The translations under genes and the position numbers were made by a program. This document shows, in pieces, positions 5,857 to 12,224 of a stretch of 12,224 nucleotides of DNA. Position 1 is the first letter of the stretch; every line of letters starts with the position of its first letter. The DNA is from DASXIW01 sp036497785 (GTDB lineage Bacteria > Pseudomonadota > Alphaproteobacteria > Acetobacterales > Acetobacteraceae). The notes under the pieces were generated by a model. It had not been told where the DNA came from and did no database searches. It was given only the letters and a program-made list of their open reading frames with translations. The stretch covers positions 1 to 12,224 of the forward strand of contig DASXIW010000030.1 in assembly GCA_036497785.1 (NCBI GenBank), written 5' to 3'.

Positions 5857-6581
5857 GCTGGCGCGCATCCGTTTTGACGCTGTTTCCGGAGATGTTTCCG
5901 GGGCCGTTGGGCCTGTCTTTGGCGGGGCGGGCGCTGGCGGCGGGGCTGTGGGCGTTGGACGCGCAGAATATTCGCGCCCACGCGACCGACCGGCACCGGA
6001 CCGTGGACGATACGCCGTTCGGTGGCGGAGCGGGCATGGTGATGCGGCCGGACGTGATCGACGCGGCGCTGGCCGCGGAGAGCGACGGGCGGCCATGCGT
6101 GTATCTGACGCCGCGGGGGCGGCCTTTGACCCAGGAGGTCGCGCGGCGGTTGGCGGCTGGGCCGGGCGTGGTGCTGCTATGCGGGCGGTACGAGGGCGTG
6201 GACCAGCGTGTGATCGAGGCCCGGGCGTTGGAGGAGATCAGCATCGGCGACTACGTGCTGTCTGGCGGAGAGCCGGCGGCGCTGGTGTTGTTGGATGCGT
6301 GCGTGCGGCTGCTGCCCGGGGTGATGGGGGCGGCGGAGAGCGCCGAGGAGGAGAGTTTCGCGGGGGGGCTGCTGGAATACCCGCACTACACCCGGCCCGC
6401 CGAGTGGGACGGGCGGCGCGTGCCGGACGTGCTGCTGTCTGGCCACCATGCCGAGGTGGCTGCGTGGCGGCGCGCCGAAGCCGAAAAGATCACGCGCGAG
6501 CGGCGGCCCGATCTGTGGGCCGCGCTTTGCGAAACACCCATGCGCCGTCCGCCGGTTGCAACCGTGCCGGCGCCATCTTAA
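5853..6581 (+). CDS. trmD: tRNA (guanine-N1-)-methyltransferase TrmD
   Basis: TrmD methylates N1 of G37 next to the anticodon of tRNAs reading CUN, CCN and CGG, using S-adenosylmethionine, and prevents +1 frameshifting. The 242-residue protein has the SPOUT trefoil-knot signatures DDTPFGGGAGMVM (52-64), LLCGRYEGVDQRV (108-120) and SIGDYVLSGGEPAALVL (130-146), and the C-terminal HYTRPAEWDGR and VPDVLLSGHHAEV. Arg152 corresponds to the catalytic Arg154 of the E. coli/Haemophilus enzymes; the position of catalytic Asp169 holds Glu167 (EESF instead of EDSF), which I recall being common in alphaproteobacteria. The start overlaps rimM by four bases. The next gene, rplS, begins 24 bases later. Confidence 0.97.
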   Translation: MSWRASVLTLFPEMFPGPLGLSLAGRALAAGLWALDAQNIRAHATDRHRTVDDTPFGGGAGMVMRPDVIDAALAAESDGRPCVYLTPRGRPLTQEVARRLAAGPGVVLLCGRYEGVDQRVIEARALEEISIGDYVLSGGEPAALVLLDACVRLLPGVMGAAESAEEESFAGGLLEYPHYTRPAEWDGRRVPDVLLSGHHAEVAAWRRAEAEKITRERRPDLWAALCETPMRRPPVATVPAPS

Positions 6582-6605
6582 CGAATCAGACGAAAGGACC
6601 AGACG

Positions 6606-7013
6606 ATGAACATCATCCAGCAATACGAGGCGGAGCAGATCGCCCGGCTTACCGCCGAGCGGCCGGTGCCGTCTTTCATTCCCGGCGACACGCTGCGTGT
6701 GGCCGTGAAGGTGGTGGAAGGCGAGCGCACCCGCGTGCAGAATTTCGAGGGTGTGTGCATCGCGCGGTCCAATCGCGGGCTGAACAGCAACTTCACCGTG
6801 CGCAAGATCAGCTATGGCGAGGGTGTGGAGCGCGTGTTCGCGCTGTATGCGCCGACCATCGCCGAGATCGCGGTGGTGCGGCGCGGCGATGTGCGCCGGG
6901 CGAAGCTGTATTATCTGCGCGGCCGCCGCGGCAAGTCTGCCCGCATTGCCGAGCGCGCGCGTGACACCAATGCCGCGGCGCCGGCGAGCGAGGCTTCGGC
7001 CGCCGCCGAGTGA
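6606..7013 (+). CDS. rplS: 50S ribosomal protein L19
   Basis: L19 lies at the 30S-50S interface. AAAGGA at 6593-6598 is a good ribosome binding site seven bases before the ATG. The conserved body includes PSFIPGDTLRVAVKVVEGER, RVQNFEGVCIARSNRGLNS, FTVRKISYGEGVERVFALY and AKLYYLRGRRGKSARI. A short Ala/Ser-rich tail (AAPASEASAAAE) takes the protein to 135 residues. It closes the rpsP-rimM-trmD-rplS cluster, but transcription probably continues: leuC begins 39 bases later and no terminator-like hairpin with a T run separates them. Confidence 0.98.
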   Translation: MNIIQQYEAEQIARLTAERPVPSFIPGDTLRVAVKVVEGERTRVQNFEGVCIARSNRGLNSNFTVRKISYGEGVERVFALYAPTIAEIAVVRRGDVRRAKLYYLRGRRGKSARIAERARDTNAAAPASEASAAAE

Positions 7014-7052
7014 TCCCGGCCCGAAGCGGCGCGGGGAGAAGGAGAAGACGAG

Positions 7053-8465
7053 ATGGCTGAGACGAAACCCAGGACGCTGTTCGACAAAGTGTGGGACGCC
7101 CACGTGGTCGAACGGCTTCCGGACGGGACCTGCGTTTTGTACATCGACCGGCACCTCGTGCATGAGGTGACCAGTCCGCAGGCTTTCGACGGGCTTCGTC
7201 TCGCCGGCCGCAAGCTGCGGCGCCCCGATGCGACGATCGCGGTGGTGGACCACAACATCGCCACCGAGGATCGGCGTTCGGGGATCAAGGAGGAAGAGAG
7301 CCGCCTCCAGGTGGAGACACTGGAGCGGAACGTGGCCGAGTTCGGCGTGCCGTATTTCCCGGTGCTGGATGCGCGCCAGGGCATCGTGCACATTATCGGG
7401 CCGGAGCAGGGGATCAGCCTGCCGGGCATGACGATCGTGTGCGGCGACAGCCATACCTCGACACATGGGGCGATGGGGGCGCTGGCCTTCGGCATCGGCA
7501 CTAGCGAGGTGGAGCATGTGATGGCCACCCAGACGCTGCTGCAGAAGCCGGCGAAGAACATGCTGGTGCGGGTGGACGGCAAGCTGCCGCTGGGCTGCAC
7601 GGCGAAGGACATCGTGCTGGCGATCATTGCGAAGATCGGCACGGCGGGCGGCAACGGCAATGTGATCGAATATGCCGGCGAGGCGATCCGGGCGCTGAAC
7701 ATGGCCGGGCGCATGACGGTGTGCAACATGTCGATCGAGGCAGGCGCGCGGGCGGGGATGATCGCGCCGGATCAGACCACCTTCGATTACGTGCGCGGGC
7801 GGCCTTTCGCGCCGGAGGGCGAGGCGCTGGAGCGGGCGATGGCGTATTGGGCCACGCTGCCGTCTGACGAGGGAGCGGTGTACGACAAGACGGTGGTGCT
7901 GGACGCCGCCGAGATTGTGCCGATGGTGACCTGGGGCACCAATCCGGAGGCCGGGCTGCCGGTGACCGGGACCGTGCCGGACCCGGCGGCGGAAGCGGAC
8001 GAGGCCAAGCGCGCGCAGCTGGAACGGATGCTGAGTTACATGGGGCTGACCGCTGGGCAGAAGCTCAGGGATCTTGCCGTGGATGTGGTGTTCATCGGCA
8101 GTTGCACGAATGGGCGGATCGAGGACATCCGGGCAGCGGCGGCGGTTGCGCGCGGGCGCAAGGTGGCGCCAGGGGTGCGGGCGATGGTGGTGCCTGGCTC
8201 GGGCATCGTGAAGCAGCAGGCCGAGGCGGAGGGGCTGGACCGCGTTCTGCTGGAGGCCGGGTTCGAGTGGCGCGAGGCCGGATGCTCGATGTGTCTGGGC
8301 ATGAACCCGGACAAGCTGAAGCCGGGGCAGCGCTGCGCCAGCACGTCCAACCGCAATTTCGAGGGGCGGCAGGGGCCGGGCGGGCGGACGCATCTGATGT
8401 CGCCTGCCATGGCCGCCGCCGCTGCGGTGACGGGGCATCTGAGCGACGTTCGCGAACTGGGTTGA
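7053..8465 (+). CDS. leuC: 3-isopropylmalate dehydratase large subunit
   Basis: With LeuD it forms the aconitase-type isopropylmalate isomerase that converts 2-isopropylmalate to 3-isopropylmalate in leucine biosynthesis. The 470-residue protein is full length. AAGGAG (7039-7044) is eight bases before the ATG. Family signatures include TLFDKVWDAHVV, IDRHLVHEVTSPQAFDGLR, GMTIVCGDSHTSTHGAMGAL, AFGIGTSEVEHVMATQTL and GKLPLGCTAKDIVLAII. The [4Fe-4S] ligands are Cys351 (in FIGSCTNGRIEDIR), Cys411 and Cys414 (in GCSMCLGMNPDKL), all present. Ends STSNRNFEGRQGPGGRTHLM followed by a normal C-terminus. leuD follows after ten bases. Confidence 0.98.
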   Translation: MAETKPRTLFDKVWDAHVVERLPDGTCVLYIDRHLVHEVTSPQAFDGLRLAGRKLRRPDATIAVVDHNIATEDRRSGIKEEESRLQVETLERNVAEFGVPYFPVLDARQGIVHIIGPEQGISLPGMTIVCGDSHTSTHGAMGALAFGIGTSEVEHVMATQTLLQKPAKNMLVRVDGKLPLGCTAKDIVLAIIAKIGTAGGNGNVIEYAGEAIRALNMAGRMTVCNMSIEAGARAGMIAPDQTTFDYVRGRPFAPEGEALERAMAYWATLPSDEGAVYDKTVVLDAAEIVPMVTWGTNPEAGLPVTGTVPDPAAEADEAKRAQLERMLSYMGLTAGQKLRDLAVDVVFIGSCTNGRIEDIRAAAAVARGRKVAPGVRAMVVPGSGIVKQQAEAEGLDRVLLEAGFEWREAGCSMCLGMNPDKLKPGQRCASTSNRNFEGRQGPGGRTHLMSPAMAAAAAVTGHLSDVRELG

Positions 8466-8475
8466 GGGGGCTGCC

Positions 8476-9099
8476 ATGGACAAGTTCACCACGCTGACCG
8501 CCGTCGCCGCGCCGCTGCCGATGGCCAATGTGGATACCGACAAGATCATTCCGGCGCGTTTTTTGAAGACGATCAAGCGCACCGGGCTGGGCGTGCATCT
8601 GTTCGATACGCTGCGCTATGACGCGGACGGCCAGGAGCGGGCGGATTTCGTGCTTAACCAGGAGCCGTATCGCCACGCCGAGATCCTGATCGCGCATGAG
8701 AATTTCGGCTGCGGGTCGTCGCGCGAGCATGCGCCCTGGGCGTTGCTGGATTTTGGCATTCGCTGCGTGATCGCGCCGGATTTCGCCGACATCTTCCAGG
8801 GCAACACGTTCAAGAACGGCATTCTTCCGATCCGGCTGCCACGCGAGTTGTGCGACGCGCTGATGGAGGATGCGCGGCTTGGCGAGAATGCGCGCATTAC
8901 CATCGACCTTGAGGAACAGGTTGTGGTGCGGCCGAACGGCGAGAAGATTCATTTCGAGATCGACGCCTTCCGCAAGCATTTGCTGCTGAACGGGCTGGAC
9001 GATATCGGCCAGACCTTGCAGCACGCGCCGGCGATCGATGCGTATGAGGCTGCGCAACGCAGCGAGAAGTCCTGGATGCCGGCGATTTCGGTCGCCTGA
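8476..9099 (+). CDS. leuD: 3-isopropylmalate dehydratase small subunit
   Basis: Swivel-domain partner of LeuC in the isopropylmalate isomerase. The 207-residue protein has the expected ANVDTDKIIPARFLKTI near the N-terminus, LIAHENFGCGSSREHAPWAL around residues 74-93, then FGIRCVIAPDFADIFQGN and FKNGILPIRL. A GAGGGGG stretch (8464-8470) lies just before the ATG. Only ten bases separate it from leuC, so the two subunits are almost certainly co-translated. The C-terminal half (IDAFRKHLLLNGLDDIGQTL) is complete. Confidence 0.98.
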   Translation: MDKFTTLTAVAAPLPMANVDTDKIIPARFLKTIKRTGLGVHLFDTLRYDADGQERADFVLNQEPYRHAEILIAHENFGCGSSREHAPWALLDFGIRCVIAPDFADIFQGNTFKNGILPIRLPRELCDALMEDARLGENARITIDLEEQVVVRPNGEKIHFEIDAFRKHLLLNGLDDIGQTLQHAPAIDAYEAAQRSEKSWMPAISVA

Positions 9100-9151
9100 G
9101 CTTTCTGCCGCCCCATCTGCGATTACGATCGCGCCGCACAGGGAAGACGAT

Positions 9152-10264
9152 ATGCCCGCCAACAAGAAACTGCTGGTCCTGCCCGGTGACGGTGTGGGGC
9201 CCGAGGTGATGCGCGAAGTGGTGCGCGTGATCGACTGGATGGACCGCAAGCGGCGGGCCAGCTTCGATCTGACTGAGGATCTGGTGGGCGGGGCGGCGAT
9301 CGACGCGCGTGGGACGCCGATCGCGCCGGAGACGGTGGCGCGGGCGAAGGAGGCGGATGCCGTTCTGTTCGGCTCGGTGGGTGGGCCGCAATGGGACAAG
9401 CTGGGCTTCGACATGCGCCCGGAGATCTCCATCCTGACGCTGCGGCGGGAATTGGGGCTGTTCGCAAATCTGCGGCCGGCGATTGTGCTGGATCCGTTGG
9501 TGAATGCCAGCACGCTGAAGGCCGAGGTGGTCAAGGGGCTGGATATCATGATCGTCCGCGAGAGCACGGGCGGCATTTATTTCGGCGAGCCGCGCGGCGT
9601 GGAGACGCTGCCGGATGGCAGCAAGCGCGGCATCAATACCGAGGTTTACACCACGATGGAGATCGAGCGTGTGGCGCGGGTGGCGTTCGATCTCGCGCGT
9701 AAGCGCCAGGGGCGGCTGTGCAGCGTGGAGAAGGCCAATGTGATGGAGAGCGGCCTGCTGTGGCGCCAGACCGTGACCGCGCTGCATCAGGCCGAATATG
9801 CCGATGTGGAGCTGTCGCATATGTATGCGGATAACTGCGCCATGCAGCTGGTGCGCAATCCGCGGCAATTCGATGTGATCGTGACGTCCAACCTGTTCGG
9901 CGATTTGCTCTCGGATCTGGCTTCCATGCTGACGGGATCGCTGGGCATGCTGCCATCGGCCACGCTAGGCGCCCCAGACGCTTCTGGGCGGCGTCATGCG
10001 CTGTATGAGCCCATCCATGGCAGCGCGCCCGATATCGCCGGCAAGGGCGTCGCCAACCCGCTGGCGCAGATGCTGAGCTTTGCCATGCTGCTGCGCTATT
10101 CCTTCGACATGGAGGAGGACGCGGCATTGATCGAACGGGCCTGCACGAATGTGCTGGCGAGCGGGCTGCGCACGGCCGATGTGATGGCGCCGGGCTGTGC
10201 GAAAGTGGGCACCCATGTGATGGGCGAGGCGGTGCTGCGCGAACTGGACAAGCTGTCCGCCTGA
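9152..10264 (+). CDS. leuB: 3-isopropylmalate dehydrogenase
   Basis: NAD-dependent oxidative decarboxylation of 3-isopropylmalate, which yields the direct 2-oxo precursor of leucine. With the ATG at 9152 the protein is 370 residues, the family norm; an in-frame upstream ATG at 9038 lies inside leuD and adds unconserved sequence, and GGGA at 9141-9144 supports the downstream start. Motifs: LLVLPGDGVGPEVMREVVRV at the N-terminus, DAVLFGSVGGPQWD, the substrate-binding VRESTGGIYFGEPR (Arg136), EKANVMESGLLWR with the catalytic Lys, LFGDLLSDLASMLTGSLGML with metal-binding Asp residues, and HGSAPDIAGKGVANP (289-303) for NAD. It is last in the plus-strand run, 52 bases after leuD. No strong terminator follows; tRNA-Arg begins 47 bases later. 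Confidence 0.98.
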   Translation: MPANKKLLVLPGDGVGPEVMREVVRVIDWMDRKRRASFDLTEDLVGGAAIDARGTPIAPETVARAKEADAVLFGSVGGPQWDKLGFDMRPEISILTLRRELGLFANLRPAIVLDPLVNASTLKAEVVKGLDIMIVRESTGGIYFGEPRGVETLPDGSKRGINTEVYTTMEIERVARVAFDLARKRQGRLCSVEKANVMESGLLWRQTVTALHQAEYADVELSHMYADNCAMQLVRNPRQFDVIVTSNLFGDLLSDLASMLTGSLGMLPSATLGAPDASGRRHALYEPIHGSAPDIAGKGVANPLAQMLSFAMLLRYSFDMEEDAALIERACTNVLASGLRTADVMAPGCAKVGTHVMGEAVLRELDKLSA

Positions 10265-10311
10265 TATCGCACTTGCGGCATCGCGACGCTTCGGTTACAT
10301 CCCGCGCCGCT

Positions 10312-10388
10312 GCGCCCGTAGCTCAATTGGATAGAGCACCAGACTACGAATCTGGTGGTTGGAGGTTCGAGTCCTTCCGGGCGCGCCA
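10312..10388 (+). tRNA. tRNA-Arg (anticodon ACG)
   Basis: A 77-base cloverleaf with all arms intact. Acceptor GCGCCCG (10312-10318) pairs with CGGGCGC (10378-10384). D stem GCTC/GAGC (10321-10324, 10334-10337). Anticodon stem CCAGA/TCTGG around the loop CTACGAA with anticodon ACG at 10346-10348. T arm GGAGG-TTCGAGT-CCTTC (10361-10377, one G-T pair). Discriminator G and CCA (10386-10388) are encoded. A34 should be deaminated to inosine by TadA, so this species would read CGU, CGC and CGA. Confidence 0.98.
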
Positions 10389-10532
10389 AGTTTCTCCTTG
10401 AGAGCCAAGGTCTTCGGGCGAGTCACCGGTGTCGGGGGGCTCGCCCGATGGCGTGTCCCACGCAATTTCCTCGTTTGCCCACGGCGCCGGGGGCGCGGGC
10501 CGGAGGCCTGCGGCAAGGCGCGGGAGGGCGCG
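10389..10532 (+). other. Spacer after tRNA-Arg with nested inverted repeat
   Basis: This spacer separates the tRNA from the convergent acyltransferase gene. TCGGGCGAG (10414-10422) pairs with CTCGCCCGA (10440-10448), and the loop contains the palindrome CACCGGTG (10424-10431). There is no T run on either strand, so a terminator role is only possible. A further 7-bp hairpin, GGGCGCG-TTAGC-CGCGCCC (10526-10544), overlaps the stop codon of the minus-strand gene. No further gene is supported. Confidence 0.45.
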
Positions 10533-11486
10533 TTAGCCGCGCCCGCTGCTGCCGCGTGCCCGTGACGGGTCTTTGGGCCAACGCCGATGCAGCCATAACC
10601 AGGACTCGGGCTGATCACGAATCCACCGCTCCAGCGTCGCGTTCATTGCGACGGTCAGCGCATAGACGTCCGCTGTGCGTTCACCGGTGTCGGGCAGTGT
10701 CATCGGCGGTTCGCAGATCACCCGGAATCGCGCTGGCCCGAGGCGCACGGGATGGATTGGGATAACCGGGCAGCGGAAGCGCAGGGCGAACTGCGCCAGA
10801 GCCGGCGTGGTCATAGCCGGCCGGCCGAAGAAGGGCACCGCAAGGCCCTCGTTCAGTTTCTGGTCCACGAGCATACCCAGCAGACCGCCATCACGCAGAT
10901 GTGCCATCGCTTTGCGTGCGCCGGCACTGCCTTTGGCGAACATTGGCACTTCCGTCCCCGCGGCCTCGCGCCGCATGTCCTGAATCGCTGCATCCGCCAA
11001 CGGGTTGGATGCTGCGCGATAGAACCAGGACACCGTCAGGCCGAAGGAGGCCGCGACCGACAGGCCAATCTCCCAGTTGGCGAGGTGGCCGGAGTAGAAG
11101 ATGGCGGGACCGCCACGATCGCGCAGAGCGCGAAGCACCGTGTCGCCTTCGCATTCCCAACCAGGGCCAGCCGCCGTTCGCTTCAGCGCGCCGACATGGG
11201 GCATCTCCGCCGCCGTGCGGCCCAGGTTCTCCCAGACACCCAGAAGCACCTGACGGCGCGCGCCAGCATCCATCTCGGGTAGAGCGGCGCTCAGGTTCGC
11301 CTCCGCAACCCGGGAGACAGGCAGAAGGGGTCCGATGGTCCGTGCGATCTGGCCGCCGAGATTGGAGGCGCCCACTGGCCCGAGCGCGCGCGCAACCCAG
11401 ATGCCCGCTCGCAATGCCGCAGCATGCACGCGATCCCGCGGGGATGGATCAGGAGTATCGGCGGACAAAGTACGAATAGTTGTCAT
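10533..11486 (-). CDS. LpxL/HtrB-like lipid A late acyltransferase
   Basis: Member of the LpxL/LpxM family, inner-membrane enzymes that move a fatty acyl chain from acyl-ACP onto the Kdo-lipid IVA precursor. The 317-residue length fits. The catalytic HX4E motif is present as SGHLANWEIG (His134, Glu139). Other family features are WENLGRTAAEM (85-95), WFYRAASNPLAD with an Arg typical of substrate contact, LVDQKLNEGLAVPFFGRPAM, RCPVIPIHPVR and the terminal ESWLWLHRRWPKDP. The N-terminal hydrophobic stretch is short and weak. The start is uncertain: a GGAAGG lies about 15 bases upstream of this ATG, and a GTG at codon 20 is possible. It is transcribed toward the tRNA and diverges from the ArsR gene. 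Whether it adds the first or second secondary acyl chain cannot be told from sequence. Confidence 0.88.
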   Translation of the reverse strand: MTTIRTLSADTPDPSPRDRVHAAALRAGIWVARALGPVGASNLGGQIARTIGPLLPVSRVAEANLSAALPEMDAGARRQVLLGVWENLGRTAAEMPHVGALKRTAAGPGWECEGDTVLRALRDRGGPAIFYSGHLANWEIGLSVAASFGLTVSWFYRAASNPLADAAIQDMRREAAGTEVPMFAKGSAGARKAMAHLRDGGLLGMLVDQKLNEGLAVPFFGRPAMTTPALAQFALRFRCPVIPIHPVRLGPARFRVICEPPMTLPDTGERTADVYALTVAMNATLERWIRDQPESWLWLHRRWPKDPSRARGSSGRG

Positions 11487-11524
11487 CTGGCCCGTTGACG
11501 CCTTCCTAAAGCCGATACGAATTC

Positions 11525-11530
11525 ATTATA
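11525..11530 (-). promoter_or_regulatory. Candidate -10 element for the acyltransferase gene
   Basis: Read on the minus strand, 11530-11525 is a perfect TATAAT in an AT-rich stretch, placing transcription start near 11518 and a leader of about 30 bases. The -35 is poor at standard spacing; the nearest TTGATC (11558-11553) is 22 bases away. Hence either a weak promoter or one helped by an activator. Confidence 0.4.
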
Positions 11531-11581
11531 GGCAGCAATTATTTCTGGAGGGGATCAATTCCTCTTCAGTCACGTGTCTTT

Positions 11582-11596
11582 GTTGATTGAGTCAAC
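11582..11596. promoter_or_regulatory. Operator-like inverted repeat GTTGA-N5-TCAAC
   Basis: GTTGA (11582-11586) and TCAAC (11592-11596) form a symmetric site between the two divergent genes. The same half-sites recur at 11678-11701 in the ArsR promoter region, suggesting one regulator binds at both places. Confidence 0.4.
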
Positions 11597-11677
11597 AGAT
11601 CGCGCGCGCAGACTGCGAACCATCGGCTTTTTGACCGCCCCGCCAACCCCGCGCTCGAAACCAGCGGGCCGCATTAA

Positions 11678-11720
11678 TCAACATGATAGTTGACTTTCAA
11701 CCAATAGATTGATAGTTAAC
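11678..11720 (+). promoter_or_regulatory. ArsR-gene promoter with overlapping operator-like repeats
   Basis: TTGACT (11690-11695), a 17-base spacer and TAGTTA (11713-11718) make a plausible sigma70-like promoter ending 6 bases before the ATG at 11725, so the transcript would begin at or next to the start codon. Overlapping it are TCAAC-N6-GTTGA (11678-11693), GTTGA-N3-TCAAC (11689-11701), and a direct repeat TGATAGTTGAC / TGATAGTTAAC (11684-11694, 11710-11720). A repressor bound here would block RNA polymerase, which fits autorepression by the ArsR protein; that link is inference. Confidence 0.55.
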
Positions 11721-11724
11721 CAGC

Positions 11725-12204
11725 ATGCAAGCCGCCAGCCTCCGCGCAGCCGAGGATGCTATCGATCCTGAAACCGCGCTTCTGGACCGAGTGTTCTTCG
11801 CCCTGTCCGATCCGGTGCGGCGTGCGATATTGGAGCGGTTGGACGAAGGCTCCCTGCTGGTCTCGGAAGTCGCCGAACCGTTCGCGATTTCGCTGCAGGC
11901 GGTCTCGCGTCATATCCAGGTGCTCGCGCGTGCAGGCCTCGTGCGGCAGGAGCGGTCAGGGCGGATTAGCCGTTGCAGCCTCGATGCCGGGCCCATCTTC
12001 GCAGCTTCGCTTTGGATCAACCGCTACAGCAAATACTGGCAGGCGCAATTCGACCTTCTGGCCGTCACGCTCGAAGACCTCACACCCAGTCGTAAATCCA
12101 AAAGGAGGAAACCCGATGCTAGCAGTCTGTCGGAGTGGAGTGTCGGATCAATCGGTCGACATAGGTCGCGATTGAGGAGGTTGGCGTCCGCTGGCGTGAC
12201 GTAG
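11725..12204 (+). CDS. ArsR-family winged-helix transcriptional regulator
   Basis: DNA-binding dimeric regulator. Residues about 20-115 match the ArsR subgroup usually paired with AHSA1/SRPBCC proteins: VFFALSDPVRRAILERL (23-39), a helix-turn-helix with VSEVAEPFAISLQAVSRHIQ (46-65, recognition helix near SLQAVSRHIQVL), the wing with RSGRISRCSLDAGP, and a C-terminal helix NRYSKYWQAQFDLL. I see no Cys pair of the metal-binding ArsR/SmtB type, so metal sensing is not supported. There is no ribosome binding site before the ATG and the promoter sits immediately upstream, suggesting leaderless translation. Family members of this kind usually end near residue 110-120; here about 40 extra basic, low-complexity residues (from PSRKSKRRKP) run over another ribosome binding site, possibly a read-through after loss of the original stop. 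Confidence 0.85.
   Translation: MQAASLRAAEDAIDPETALLDRVFFALSDPVRRAILERLDEGSLLVSEVAEPFAISLQAVSRHIQVLARAGLVRQERSGRISRCSLDAGPIFAASLWINRYSKYWQAQFDLLAVTLEDLTPSRKSKRRKPDASSLSEWSVGSIGRHRSRLRRLASAGVT
12116..12175 (+). pseudogene. 19-codon reading frame behind a strong ribosome binding site, possible broken partner gene
   Basis: AAAGGAGG (12101-12108) is followed after seven bases by ATG and a 19-residue reading frame that ends at TGA 12173-12175. The site lies inside the 3' end of the ArsR gene in another frame, exactly where an AHSA1/SRPBCC partner gene usually starts. The peptide does not resemble an AHSA1 N-terminus. It may be a truncated or replaced partner, a short leader peptide, or chance. 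An inverted repeat TCAATCG-N14-CGATTGA (12148-12175) spans its second half. Confidence 0.3.
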
Positions 12205-12224
12205 GGAGGTCAAATCCGTGCCTG

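Noticed and set aside
6177..8582. An 801-codon minus-strand open frame opposite trmD, rplS and leuC
   Set aside because: His/Arg-rich shadow of well-identified genes; no domain, no ribosome binding site, explained by high GC at third codon positions.
9038..9151. Upstream start of leuB inside leuD
   Set aside because: The added residues are unconserved and overlap leuD; LeuB homology begins right after the ATG at 9152.
10312..10388. tRNA-Arg as an integration site for a genomic island
   Set aside because: No integrase gene and no second copy of the tRNA 3' end is visible in the downstream 1.8 kb.
12204..12224. Possible next gene starting at GTG 12218 behind GGGAGG
   Set aside because: Only two codons are inside the window, so it cannot be supported.

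Overview
The window is a GC-rich chromosomal segment, mostly housekeeping genes. Gene content and protein style (ThrRS with a Cys-His junction at the window edge, the ffh-rpsP-rimM-trmD-rplS block followed directly by leuC-leuD-leuB, an ArsR regulator of the AHSA1-partner type) point to an alphaproteobacterium. Acetobacteraceae/Rhodospirillales is my best inference, not something the sequence proves.

Layout. (1) 1-1623: the 3' half of thrS, then infC, which appears to start at a rare ATA codon behind two strong leader hairpins and ends in a 20-nt palindromic terminator. rpmI-rplT, the usual followers of infC, are absent. (2) 1624-3512: about 1.9 kb without an intact gene. It holds a 13-bp inverted repeat closing a possible structured RNA, a C-terminal remnant of a DoxX-family membrane protein, a decayed glycosyltransferase-39-like membrane protein (two in-frame stops, frame changes and an internal loss), and a pair of inverted REP/MITE-like arms with two perfect palindromes between them. 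The ffh promoter candidate starts right at the edge of this repeat. (3) 3513-10264: ffh, rpsP, rimM, trmD, rplS, leuC, leuD, leuB, all on the plus strand with short gaps or overlap: signal recognition particle GTPase, 30S maturation, tRNA m1G37 methylation, ribosomal proteins S16 and L19, then three leucine biosynthesis enzymes. (4) 10312-10388: tRNA-Arg(ACG) with encoded CCA. (5) 10533-11486, minus strand: a LpxL/HtrB-like lipid A acyltransferase. (6) 11487-12224: an AT-richer divergent intergenic region with repeated GTTGA/TCAAC half-sites, a probably leaderless ArsR-family regulator, and at the position where an AHSA1/SRPBCC partner gene normally follows, an excellent ribosome binding site leading only into a 19-codon reading frame.

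I see no CRISPR array, complete insertion sequence, integrase, toxin-antitoxin pair or recognisable defence system. The most interesting parts are regulatory and degenerative: the ATA start of infC with its hairpins, the repeat-rich decayed island upstream of ffh, and the operator-dense promoter of the ArsR gene.
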